64,000 nucleotides of DNA, taken from contig OY755251.1 of the NCBI GenBank assembly GCA_963576725.1, forward strand, positions 40,042,692-40,106,691. Direction: 5' to 3'. Of the stretch, positions 55,860 through 64,000 are shown piece by piece. Positions within the stretch are counted from its first letter, which is position 1; every line of letters starts with the position of its first letter. Both the position numbers and the translations under genes were made by a program. The notes beneath the pieces are model-generated. The model was not told the DNA's origin. It was given only the letters and a program-made list of their open reading frames with translations, and ran no database searches. The stretch is from Azorinus chamasolen. Taxonomy: Eukaryota > Mollusca > Bivalvia > Cardiida > Solecurtidae.

Positions 55860-57282
55860 TCAATACAATACAGCGATATGCCACTGCAATCCTTCGAGAA
55901 CACGCTCCGCTATTCGCTCGAATGTAGCAGGTGCGTTGCACAATCCAAAAGGCATCGTAACAAACTGATAGAGTCCTCCCAACGGAATTGCAAAAGCAGT
56001 CTTGCATTTATCACGTTCATCCAGTGGAACTTGATGGTATGCCATATTGCAATCCAGAGTCGAAAACCACTTTGCTCCGGTAAGTGTGTCCAGGTTATCC
56101 TCTATCCGAGGGAGCGGATATGCATCCTTAATAGTTACCGCATTTAGTTTCCGATAATCGACGCACATTCGCCACGAACCATCCTTCTTTTTCACGAGAA
56201 CAGTTTGTGCCGACCACGGACTTTTCAACGAGTCCCTGCTCCTCCAACCGTTTGACTTCTTTCTGTAACACGTCCCTTTTGAACAATGGTATTCTCCGTG
56301 GTGAATCTTTGATTGGTGTTTCATCTGTCAGTCTGATTTTATGTGTCCCAATGTTTGTTCTTCCAACTTCACCAGGTTTTGCAAACACTTCTTGTTTATC
56401 AAGTAAAAGTTTCTGAAAATGTTGACACTGAATCGCATTAAGATTTTGAGTTCCACTTTTGAACATGTCTACCAGATGTGTTGGAAGAGACTGTACATTT
56501 TCTATCTCACTTATGTCACAAACTGCGTCTGGACCTACACTGTATTCTTCAATACTCCTCACTCTATCAAACAAACCTACTATCGTTCCTTTTTTAATGG
56601 TAACCACGTCTTGTCCGGGATTAAACATTCTAGCAGCAAAATTAGGCTGTGAGCTGTTTACGAGCGTTCGTGCTGGCAACAATCCATGAGACGCCATAAA
56701 ACGAGTGTCCGGAACTATTACACCGTCTCCTGTTAGAGGTTTGTCTTTGAATCCTGCCATTACAATAGCCTCACAGCCTGCCGGAATTTCTGTCGTTTCC
56801 AAAGAAACCACTCGTGACAACCGCTTGGACCTGCACATTTTGCTCCCATCAATAACTGTCCCACCTTTATAAATCACAAACATATCGTCGTCATGGTCGA
56901 AATTGCACTTGAAATGCTTGATAAAATCTTCTCCTAGCAAATTATGCGTCACATCCCCAACAAGTACTGGAAAGAACACTTCAAGTTCCGCGAACTTTAA
57001 ACACACTAGTGCTTCACCTCTGCAATGTAAATCACCTCCGTTTGCCACACAAAATCGATGATTAGTTGGCTTTAGTCCAGGCCTACTCCTATAAGGAATA
57101 CTTTTGAAAGAGTCATAAGAAATGAATGTTCGTTTCGCCCCCGAATCGACTTTCCATAAGATAGGTTGTCCACACAAAGTACCAGAAATCTTCATACCAC
57201 GTTTCAATTTCACAAAAGCTTTATCACTACATGAAGGCCTGTGTGAGCGATTGACCTCCTCGCGGCCCACGGAGTCGGTCAT
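55860..57282 (-). pseudogene. pol: gypsy pol, part 1: protease and reverse transcriptase core, frameshift and stop
   Basis: Starts at ATG 57282, sharing ATGA with the gag stop. Aspartic protease: VDSGAKRTF near residue 45-53 (D-S-G instead of the common D-T-G) and NLLGEDF further on. The RT start RLTDETPIKDSPRRIPLF is in the first frame. A shift at about 56225 moves into the next frame, which carries VLVKKKDGSWRMCVDYRKLN, FSTLDCNMAYHQVPL and MPFGLCNAPATFERI. It ends at 55860 because the codon after the Y of YxDD is TGA where leucine is usual, and the two aspartates follow. Both defects disable reverse transcriptase in this copy, unless they are sequence errors. Confidence 0.88.
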
Positions 57283-58493
57283 GCCCTGTTTAAATGGCCT
57301 GTTACTTTCTCCGCACCATTGCCGCTGCCTATTCTTTGAGTATTGTACCTTCTCCCTTCTTCACTGAAATGCACCCTTGGACGATTCTTTACACCATACA
57401 CTGGCTGGAAACTCTTCTTTACTCTCTCCCGTTCTGTGGCACGAAGACACTCTTCACGCATGGCACTTGTCACTGCCTCAAGTATATTCTTAGGGTGAGT
57501 GCGTTTAACTGAGAGTCTGAACTCTGACAATTCGTGGCAGTTATCCAGAAACGTCGTCAAGGATTGCTCTTTCACTATTTCAACATTATCAGGATAAGCT
57601 TTTCCGAACAGATCCTCAATGGCCTGGCCAAATTCACGAAATGATTCATTTTTCCCCTTCTTTCTTAACTTTGCATCCGCAATGAAACTTTCCTTCATAT
57701 TGTCCGATCCGAAACGCTCCTCCAACCTCCTCAACAATAAGTCTAAGTTTGCTTGCTCCGCCGGAGAAAGCCCGTATGCAAAAGTCTCCGCTTGCCCTCT
57801 GAGACAGCACAACAACACTTTCCTTGCATGATCCTTCTTCCAGCAATTAATCTGACAAATATTCTCAAAATACCTCTTGAAATCATACCATATGTCATTC
57901 CCATGTCCATTAAAAGTACGCTGACAGGGAAAGTCACGCACTGAGGAACTTCTAGAAACTGCGTAAGGTGCATTGTCATCTGAATGCCGAATATCACTGT
58001 TCCCGGGATTCATTTTGCACTCAGATAGTTCACGACGAGGTATGGGTGATAAGCTGTCGCTCAGTTGATCCGGCGTTGTTGCACTTCGCCAACACAAGTT
58101 CACAAACGTCGATATTACAAGTGCACACACCATAGCACTATAAATCCACACGCCAATGTCCAATGTTGCAGTCCAGTTCATAAGAGCACACTTGAGTCTT
58201 TCGTAATACACATAACCGCATTGAATGAGGAAAGACGCCATTATCACAACAGTCCAGAAGAAAAAGAACTTTGTCCACTTACGTCCACGTGGCTCTGCTT
58301 TAAACTGACGCGTCAGAGGAGATGGTGACCGCTCCGCTGGTGTGCTTGTGGACACACTGCTGGTAAAATCTGGAGGAAAGAATACTTGGCCAAAGCCCGA
58401 GTCACCAGGGCTCTGTATTGCCTGATGTGCGCCCACTGATTCGCCATGCACTGCTGGCGAATGCAGTACCAATCTCGGGGACTTGTCGTCCAT
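57279..58493 (-). CDS. gag: gypsy gag with two N-terminal membrane segments
   Basis: An intact 404-residue frame. Residues 1-70 are polar and proline/serine-rich. Residues about 75-97 (FFFFWTVVIMASFLIQCGY) and 111-134 (WIYSAMVCALVISTFVNL) are predicted membrane helices with a basic lead. From about 195 a typical retrotransposon gag region follows (IWYDFKRYFENICQINCW, ARKVLLCCLRGQAETFAYG, LEERFGSDNMKESFIADAK, FREFGQAIEDLFGKAYP). No CCHC knuckle is found. Membrane helices in front of gag are unusual in gypsy elements. Start ATG 58493 lies about 65 bp after the 5' LTR. The stop overlaps the pol start, suggesting reinitiation instead of frameshifting. Confidence 0.85.
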   Translation of the reverse strand: MDDKSPRLVLHSPAVHGESVGAHQAIQSPGDSGFGQVFFPPDFTSSVSTSTPAERSPSPLTRQFKAEPRGRKWTKFFFFWTVVIMASFLIQCGYVYYERLKCALMNWTATLDIGVWIYSAMVCALVISTFVNLCWRSATTPDQLSDSLSPIPRRELSECKMNPGNSDIRHSDDNAPYAVSRSSSVRDFPCQRTFNGHGNDIWYDFKRYFENICQINCWKKDHARKVLLCCLRGQAETFAYGLSPAEQANLDLLLRRLEERFGSDNMKESFIADAKLRKKGKNESFREFGQAIEDLFGKAYPDNVEIVKEQSLTTFLDNCHELSEFRLSVKRTHPKNILEAVTSAMREECLRATERERVKKSFQPVYGVKNRPRVHFSEEGRRYNTQRIGSGNGAEKVTGHLNRA

Positions 58494-58543
58494 CCTGCTA
58501 GTTGAAACGTAGATTCGCTAAATCTCAATAGATTTACAAAAAA

Positions 58544-58559
58544 TCACCGCTGCCACCAA
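58544..58559 (-). promoter_or_regulatory. Candidate primer-binding site
   Basis: Minus strand directly after the 5' LTR reads TTGGTGGCAGCGGTGA. PBSs start with TGG to pair with the CCA end of a tRNA. One extra T separates it from the LTR, as in many gypsy elements. The primer tRNA was not identified. Confidence 0.5.
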
Positions 58560-58916
58560 TGTAACGAATTCTTCGTGACGAAACTAAAACAGCACGCAAA
58601 GTCCAAGTATCACTTTTAATAATCCTCCAGCAACACAGTAATACAGTACCACAATTATAACAACTCACAACTAACTGTCTCAAAAGTGGCCTTATATAGG
58701 GAAAGTGACTCCGCCAGCTCCGTCTGCTCCGGCAGCTCCGTCTGCTCCGCCAACTCCTGTAACTCGTGCAGGAGTTCGTGCAGCAGCTCGTGCAGCTCGT
58801 AATACAAATGGTAGTACCTCTTGACAAAAGGTTTACGACTGTCATAATAATGACGGAGTCATACCCCAATTCACCACAGTAGCTGTATTAAGCTCTAAAT
58901 GAGCACAAATACTACA
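58560..58916 (-). repeat. 5' LTR of the gypsy element
   Basis: 357 bp, identical by eye to 51021-51368 except for 9 extra bases in the CTCC-rich repeat near 58715. It has the same TATA-like word, and transcription would run leftward into gag. Confidence 0.93.
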
Positions 58917-58920
58917 TAAC

Positions 58921-60080
58921 GTTATTCCATGAACTGTAATTAAAGATTCGGCTAATGCGACATTTGCCATTATATGTATGCATGAGTGATACTGCATTTA
59001 ACTAAATGTGTAATAACTCTATCATGAGGTAAATTGGTGTCGTCTGAGACTCAAACCGTTATATGTGTTACGATGGTAATATTGTATTTCTGTTGAGATG
59101 GGAATATTTTAGAAGTTGAAGACTTAGTACACGACATTCTGATTACAGTGTTTTGGATAAGGAAACTACCAGGTACATGTACTACATGTACTGTATTTCT
59201 CCACCAACCATGTATTGATTGCACTCGTTATAATCACCTCTCCGGGGCAAATTTCGACTGAAGCGATAAGAGAGATATTTCTATGACGCCGAGTAGGAGT
59301 ATAAGGGCCAACTATTCTAAGGATATGTGTATGTCAGTTCCATTCATCCTGAGTTAATACCTGGAGAGAGGCAATTTACTGTTTGTCTAACTCTTAGTGC
59401 ATTAATGACGGGGTGCTGTCATTAATACTGTCAATGCATATGAAAGAAGCTAATTGAGACTTGGGGAAAACACCTACATGATCGACTTTTCTGTTGGAAA
59501 TGTTGTTCTTTATTCCGTTTTGTTGAACACTTAATTCCAATTATGATATGAATATAGATAAACATTAAGAGTGTCTCTTGTGCTTGTGAACATGATTACT
59601 TGTAAATAATTCTGATACAGGTACGTATATAGTTTTCAATAACGTACACCTAATATGTTTATATATATCTATTAAAACTAATATTTAATTGGTTTAAAAC
59701 ATAATGATAATCAAAACAGTTAGTTGATAAAGAGCATGCTATAAATAATAATGATGGTTTGTGTCACATCAATATAAAAAATGACACATTAAGGGTAAAA
59801 CATCCCTTATTACCATTGTGGTCCTTGACACAATATTGGTAAATATTCCTTATTTTCATTGTGGTCTTACATAGAGGGGCATGAATTATGATCTTTTAAA
59901 AATGCAGTTTTCGGTATTTGTAAAGTTCCTTTGTGTTCTACATTCTTTGGCACAGCGTGTCACATAGCACTATATGATCCTCTTACGTAACGGGCAAGGA
60001 ACAGTCTATGCAGGTCATATGCGAGCGCGAATTTTATTTATGATTCTAGTGTTGCTGTGCCCTGTCATGTGTCATTTTCA
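58921..60080. other. No gene recognised
   Basis: AT-rich flank. A short tandem TACATGTACTACATGTAC lies near 59172. No coding region supported. Confidence 0.4.
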
Positions 60081-60089
60081 AATTTCATT

Positions 60090-60310
60090 TCTGATATTCT
60101 TTTTTTGATACTGAACTGTCAAACACATTACACACCTTGGCACTAATGTTGAACTGACTAACGCATTACACACCTTGGCACTAATGTTGAACTGACAAAC
60201 ACATACGTGTGGCACTGGTATTAAACCGATGAACCCATTCATTACACACATTGCCACTAATATTGAACTGCAAACCACATTACACACATTGGCACTAATA
60301 TTGAAAAAAC
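60090..60310. repeat. Minisatellite of ~38-45-bp units
   Basis: About five imperfect units with CATTACACACCTTGGCACTA and ATRTTGAACTG-like words. A minus-strand frame across it is repeat-derived. Confidence 0.75.
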
Positions 60311-60378
60311 AAATAAAACAAAGAAATATTAACCATACATTTATAACATATAGCAGAGTTTGCAAATTACACATATAA

Positions 60379-60735
60379 TTAAAGACAAAAAGTGTCATTT
60401 AACTTTAAAAAACGGGTATGTATGTTTAATAGTCTCTTTTTAAATTTAACAAAACTGGACAGTTTCCTTATATCAGAAGGTAGTGAGTTCCACCGCTTAT
60501 AAAACAGTTTAATACCTTCCATATTTTCTGGATATTGTGCTTTAAATGAATGGAAATATTCGGGCGATACAAATGTTGACCCACATAGTCATGGCCTTGT
60601 CTACTTATAATTTTTTAACCTAGACAAAATAATCTGTTCCACTCGTTTTGCAACAGGTAGCCAAACAAAGGAAATAAGATTGACATATTCCCTAAAGTAG
60701 TTACATATCTGATTTTGGCTGACATGCAATTTGTC
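60379..60735 (-). pseudogene. Retroelement RT C-terminal relic (LINE-like)
   Basis: The minus strand reads, in one frame with stops near 60590-60610, blocks SWLDQFRKDKLHVSQNQIC, VWLPVAKRVEQIILSRLKNY, YFHSFKAQYPENMEGI and KRWNSLPSDIRKLSSFVKF, ending at 60379. W-N-S-L-P-x2-I-R and W-L-P-V-x-K-R-x-E are characteristic of LINE reverse transcriptase C-termini. Only the tail remains, and it differs in sequence from the fragment at 49715-50698. Confidence 0.55.
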
Positions 60736-61080
60736 CTTCCTAAACTGGTCAAGCCATGATACAAGGAGGAGAAGGAAAAAGTATATTCAAAATGACATTG
60801 TACAAGAGATCAAATCTAGAATCGTTTAAAATAATCTGTAAGATAAGCAGCATGTTTTCTATACAGAACGTTTAACCAGACATTGACCATTCTATTATAA
60901 AACTGGATTCACCTATAAGATTCTGAACCAACATTGCAACTTAGTATTTGACTGATGAAACTGACTTGATGACAAGATCAGTCAATATCACTAGTAACCT
61001 TTGTTTTTGGCATCTGCCCAATTAGAATAAATTCTGTATGTTCCTGATGTAAAGATAACGTGTTATCAAACAACAATGGT
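60736..61080. other. No gene recognised
   Basis: Could include further decayed LINE sequence upstream of the relic at 60379-60735, but no frame is convincing. Confidence 0.3.
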
Positions 61081-61084
61081 AAAA

Positions 61085-61270
61085 TGTTCTGGTCCTTCGG
61101 GGTCATCAAAACTTGATGGTATAAGTTTTGAAGTTTTGAAAATTGCTTAAACCGGTGCTAGTACCCGTAGGTAGTGTTGCACATTTAATTACTACTCATG
61201 AACAAACTCAATAAAACCGAGTCTGCATTTTTCTTTTGGAATTGTTACTTTGCTTTCGAAGGATCACTCA
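61085..61270 (-). mobile_element. MITE family D copy
   Basis: Reverse orientation relative to 42091-42556: TGGTCCTTCGGGGTCATCAA, GCTTAAACCGGTGCTAG, GTGTTGCACATTTAATTACT, ACTCATGAACAAACTCAATA, AACCGAGTCTGCATTTTTC and TTCGAAGGATCACTC. Confidence 0.75.
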
Positions 61271-61339
61271 CTTTCAGAATATTTGGGATGGAGAAATACA
61301 ACAATGCATGCGCAAATATATATCTTGTTTCGACAAAAA

Positions 61340-61960
61340 TGTTTTCTAAAATTACAATTATGAGTCATACAGAACAAACAGCCGCCTGGACAGCAACACA
61401 AGAAAATACAGCAAATGTACAGAACTACCAAAAACATAAGGAAACGCACAAAGACAAAACAAACAAACAATAGGGGGAAGATGGAAGTACCGTTTCGGAA
61501 GGGTCAGTAACAAAAGTCACTGGGGGGGGGGGGGGTAAACCGGTTTATAGGCGCCCAACCTCACACTTATTTCATCCCCACCCTAACAGACACACATTGT
61601 AAATAAACGTATCCCCTTTCCGCCTAATCTACAACAACCGCGATGGCAAATGCAGTGGTAAAATTGCATGTAAATCGAAAATATTTAAGTGAAACAAACT
61701 TTGTCCACATATCGATGATTGAGCTGCAAAAAGAGTAACTGTAGAAAAGTAATAAAGGGTACGACAAAACCGATATAGTACAGGCAGATTTCGAGGCGGG
61801 TGTTTGCCATTCTGTCAACGAAATATTCATTGTTACAAATAGTACGTCAAACAAATAATACGCATACTCATGTATATCCATTTGAGAAGCTCTCGAAAGT
61901 AAATACACATTCGTCTAAATCTTAATCTGACAAAACTCGGCTTCTAATACAGCTGCTGTG
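61340..61960 (-). mobile_element. Penelope-like repeat copy 8
   Basis: Plus order: ATGAGTCATACAGAACAAAC, a CA-rich block, ACTGGGGGGG with GTAAACCGGTTTATAGG near 61535, CCTAATCTACAACAACCGCG, GATTGAGCTGCAAAAAGAG. No coding tail. The family-D MITE lies just before it, as also near copy 1 (about 2120) and copy 5 (18436), so the two repeats tend to occur together. Confidence 0.6.
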
Positions 61961-62049
61961 AACCAGGGAAAATGAAACAATGATTTAGAAATGAAGATAT
62001 TCTTGCAAGAAACATTAATGAAAACACGTGCCCTGGAATAATATCTCCC

Positions 62050-62462
62050 GGTAGAGTAGAAACGTGGGTAATCAATTTCAAAAGAATTTTGTCCATTCTT
62101 TGTGATACCTTATACCTTGAACATTACACAATGTGGACTTGCCTTGATGTTTGTAGATCTCTTACCTTTCTTTTAGATAATATATTTGTGCGTTATGGGG
62201 ATACTATATATCGCCAAGTTGTTGGTATACCCATGGGTACAAATTGTGCCCCTCAGATTTGTTTTTGTATTGCTACGAGATGCTTAGCTTAAAACCTGAT
62301 ACACAGACCGATATTGTTAATGCTTTTAATAAAACTTCAAGGTATTTAGACGATATTTTGAATTTAGATAATCGTTATTTTGATACTATGATTTCTTCAA
62401 TTTACCCAAAAGAACTGTCTTTAAACAAAGCTAATCAATCTGACATTAAAGCTTCATTTTTA
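62050..62462 (+). pseudogene. Penelope-like reverse transcriptase fragment, frameshifted
   Basis: Frame 1 gives SLTFLLDNIFVRYGDTIYR, then VVGIPMGTNCAP, a conserved RT block. A shift near 62250 leads to the frame with DLFLYCYEML, FNKTSRYLDDILNLDN (the YxDD-type catalytic motif, here Y-L-D-D) and IYPKELSLNKANQSD. It is cut at 62462 by the tandem-repeat insertion. By family memory this is the Penelope-like RT common in bivalves and cnidarians. The C-terminal pieces at 18271-18459 and 39231-39460 belong to the same protein family, joining the noncoding repeats to this enzyme. Confidence 0.65.
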
Positions 62463-63335
62463 TACGCCCGTTTGAAAAAACGGGACGTATTATGGAATGG
62501 CGCTGTCTGTCCGTCTGGTTGTCTGTCCGTCTGTAACATCTCTAACTCAAGTTCCGCTTGGTGGATCCTTCTCAAATTTAGCCACAATGTTTATCTAGAC
62601 ATGCTACAGTAGCCTGCCAAGTCCCGGTTTGTTTATCTAAGGTCAAGGTCACACAATTGGACTTAGAATTTGCGTTTAGCATTTACGTCAAGCAAAAATG
62701 TTAACCTCAATTTATGTGGAACAAGTCCACTTATTTACATAACACTTTGTGATAAAGCTTTGAAACTTGGAACACTTGCATTTAGCAAAAATGTTAACCG
62801 GTCTGTCTGTCTGTAACATCTCTTACTCAAGTTCCGCTTGGTGGATCCTTCCCAAATTTAACCAAAATGTTTATCTAGACATGCTACAGTAGCCTGCCAA
62901 GTCCCGGCTCATTTATCCAAGGTCAAGGTCGCTTAATTGGACTTAGAATTTGCGTTTAGCATTTGCGTCAAGCAAAAACGTTAACCTCAATTTATGTGGA
63001 ACAAGTCCACTTATTTACATAACACTTTGTGATAAAGCTTTGAAACTTGGAACACTTGCATTTAGCAAAAATGTTAACCGGTCTGTCTGTCTGTAACATC
63101 TCTAACTCAAGTTTCGCTTGGTGGATCCTTCCCAAATTTAACCAAAATGTTTATCTAGACATGCTACAGTAGCCTGCCAAGTCCCGGCTCATTTATCCAA
63201 GGTCAAGGTCGCTTAATTGGACTTAGAATTTGCGTTTAGCATTTGCGTCAAGCAAAAATGTTAACCTCAATTTATGTGGAACAAGTCCACTTATTTACAT
63301 AACACTTTGTGATAAAGCTTTGAAACTTGGAACAC
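62463..63335. repeat. Tandem-repeat insertion, three 280-bp units
   Basis: Starts with ACGCCCGTTTGAAAAAACGG followed by a CTGT-rich stretch. Units start near 62525, 62805 and 63085 (the word CTCAAGTTCCGCTTGGTGG at 62546, 62826 and, with one change, 63106: exact 280-bp spacing). Each includes ATGCTACAGTAGCCTGCCAA and CAAGGTCAAGGTC-type words. It interrupts the PLE reverse transcriptase fragment. Confidence 0.9.
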
Positions 63336-64000
63336 TTGTTAACCGTCACAACCTTCACCTGTAGGCAAGAGTAAATAACTCTGTCAAGCATCTTGACTGA
63401 ATTATGCCCCTTTTTAACTTAGAATTTTTGGTTAAGGCTTTGTTAAAGTCCATTTATTTACATAACACTTTGAGATAAAGCTTTTAAACTTAGAACACTT
63501 GTTCACCGTCACAACCTTCACCTGTAGGCAAGAGAAAATAACTCTGTCAAGCATTTTGACCGATTTATGCCCCTTTTTAACTTAGAATTTTTGGTAAGGC
63601 TTTGTTAAAGTCCATTTATTTACATAACCCTTTGAGATAAAGCTTTTAAACTTGGAACACTTGTTCACCATCACAATCTTAACCTGTAGACAAGAGTACA
63701 TAACTCTCTCAAGCATTTTGACAGAATCATTCCCCTTTTTAACTTAGAATTTATGGTTAAGGTTTTGTTAAAGTCCATTTATTTACATAACCCTTTGAGA
63801 TAAAGCTTTTAACCTAGGAACACTTGCTCACCATCACAAGCTTCAACTGTAGGCAAGAGTACATAACGCTGTCTAACATTTTGACATAATTATGACGCTT
63901 TTTAGCTTGGAATTTTTGGTTAAGGTTTTGGTTAAAGTCCACTTATTTACATAATCCTTTCAGATAAAGCTTTTAAACTTGAAACATTTGTTCACCATCA
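63336..64000. repeat. Tandem-repeat array of ~155-175-bp units, running off the window
   Basis: Four or more units sharing CACTTGTTCACCGTCACAA, CCTGTAGGCAAGAG, CCCTTTTTAACTTAGAATTT and GAGATAAAGCTTTTAAAC, at about 63336, 63497, 63660 and 63825. It is derived from the end of the 280-bp unit (shared GATAAAGCTTTGAAACTTGG). The array continues beyond 64000. Confidence 0.85.

Larger units (their letters stand above)
51017..58920 (-). mobile_element. Young Ty3/gypsy-type LTR retrotransposon
   Basis: Complete insertion on the minus strand: target duplication TAAC at 51017-51020 and 58917-58920, LTRs 51021-51368 and 58560-58916, and gag and pol between. The LTRs are identical by eye except for a 9-bp CTCCGTCTG-type unit gain in the 58-kb copy, so insertion is recent. 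Downstream of the 5' LTR is TTGGTGGCAGCGGTGA, a primer-site candidate beginning TGG. Before the 3' LTR is the purine tract AAGAGGGAGTAA. Domain order protease, RT, RNase H, integrase gives gypsy. pol is broken by one frameshift and one stop, so this copy is not autonomous as read. Confidence 0.92.

Overview
This window looks like repeat-dense, AT-rich nuclear DNA of an invertebrate animal, most likely a bivalve mollusc. The indicators are interspersed tandem-repeat insertions containing AGGTCAAGGTCA-type words, TTAA-flanked MITEs, a (TTAGGG)n tract, Penelope-like, gypsy and non-LTR retroelements, and Polinton/adintovirus-type DNA. I found no ordinary host protein-coding gene, so it reads as an intergenic or accessory region made of nested mobile and viral-like DNA in several states of decay.

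Region by region. (1) 1-5063: short MITEs and two Penelope-like (PLE) repeat copies. (2) 5064-15868: a decayed 10.8-kb Maverick/Polinton-type element, bounded by long terminal inverted repeats and a near-perfect 6-bp target duplication. It holds a packaging ATPase split by an intron inside the P-loop, a C2H2 finger region fused to that ATPase, and a basic core-like protein. (3) 15945-26900: PLE copies with long CA tracts, a 50-bp minisatellite grown from a MITE palindrome, a 1.35-kb foldback element, TTAA MITEs and a possible THAP-domain relic. (4) 26950-43330: a second, different virus-like cluster. It contains the exonuclease part of a protein-primed DNA polymerase B (tandemly duplicated, palm domain missing), an open packaging ATPase, a major capsid gene split by two repeat insertions, a probable minor capsid gene split by a MITE and a PLE copy, a fibre-like gene, and several uncharacterised membrane or coiled-coil genes. 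(5) 43440-49700: MITEs, a tRNA-headed SINE, interstitial telomeric repeats and minisatellites. (6) 49715-50957: a non-LTR reverse transcriptase fragment next to a CCHC-knuckle fragment. (7) 51017-58920: a young gypsy-type LTR retrotransposon on the minus strand, with near-identical LTRs and a TAAC duplication. Its gag has two predicted membrane segments. Its pol carries a long C-terminal extension with two C2H2 fingers and an acidic repeat tail, and a stop codon sits inside the reverse transcriptase YxDD motif. (8) 60090-64000: a minisatellite, a LINE relic, MITE and PLE copies, a PLE reverse transcriptase fragment and two tandem-repeat arrays.

In the second viral cluster the genes form divergent and ATGA-coupled blocks: capsid and ATPase leftward, a coiled-coil membrane protein rightward, and a minor capsid gene coupled to the fibre gene. 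This is how a small virion-forming element would be organised. Almost every gene has stops, frameshifts or insertions, so the cluster is an endogenised fossil, and its ATPase is the one clearly open virion gene. Family assignments rest on motifs and remembered family resemblance; no database search was possible.
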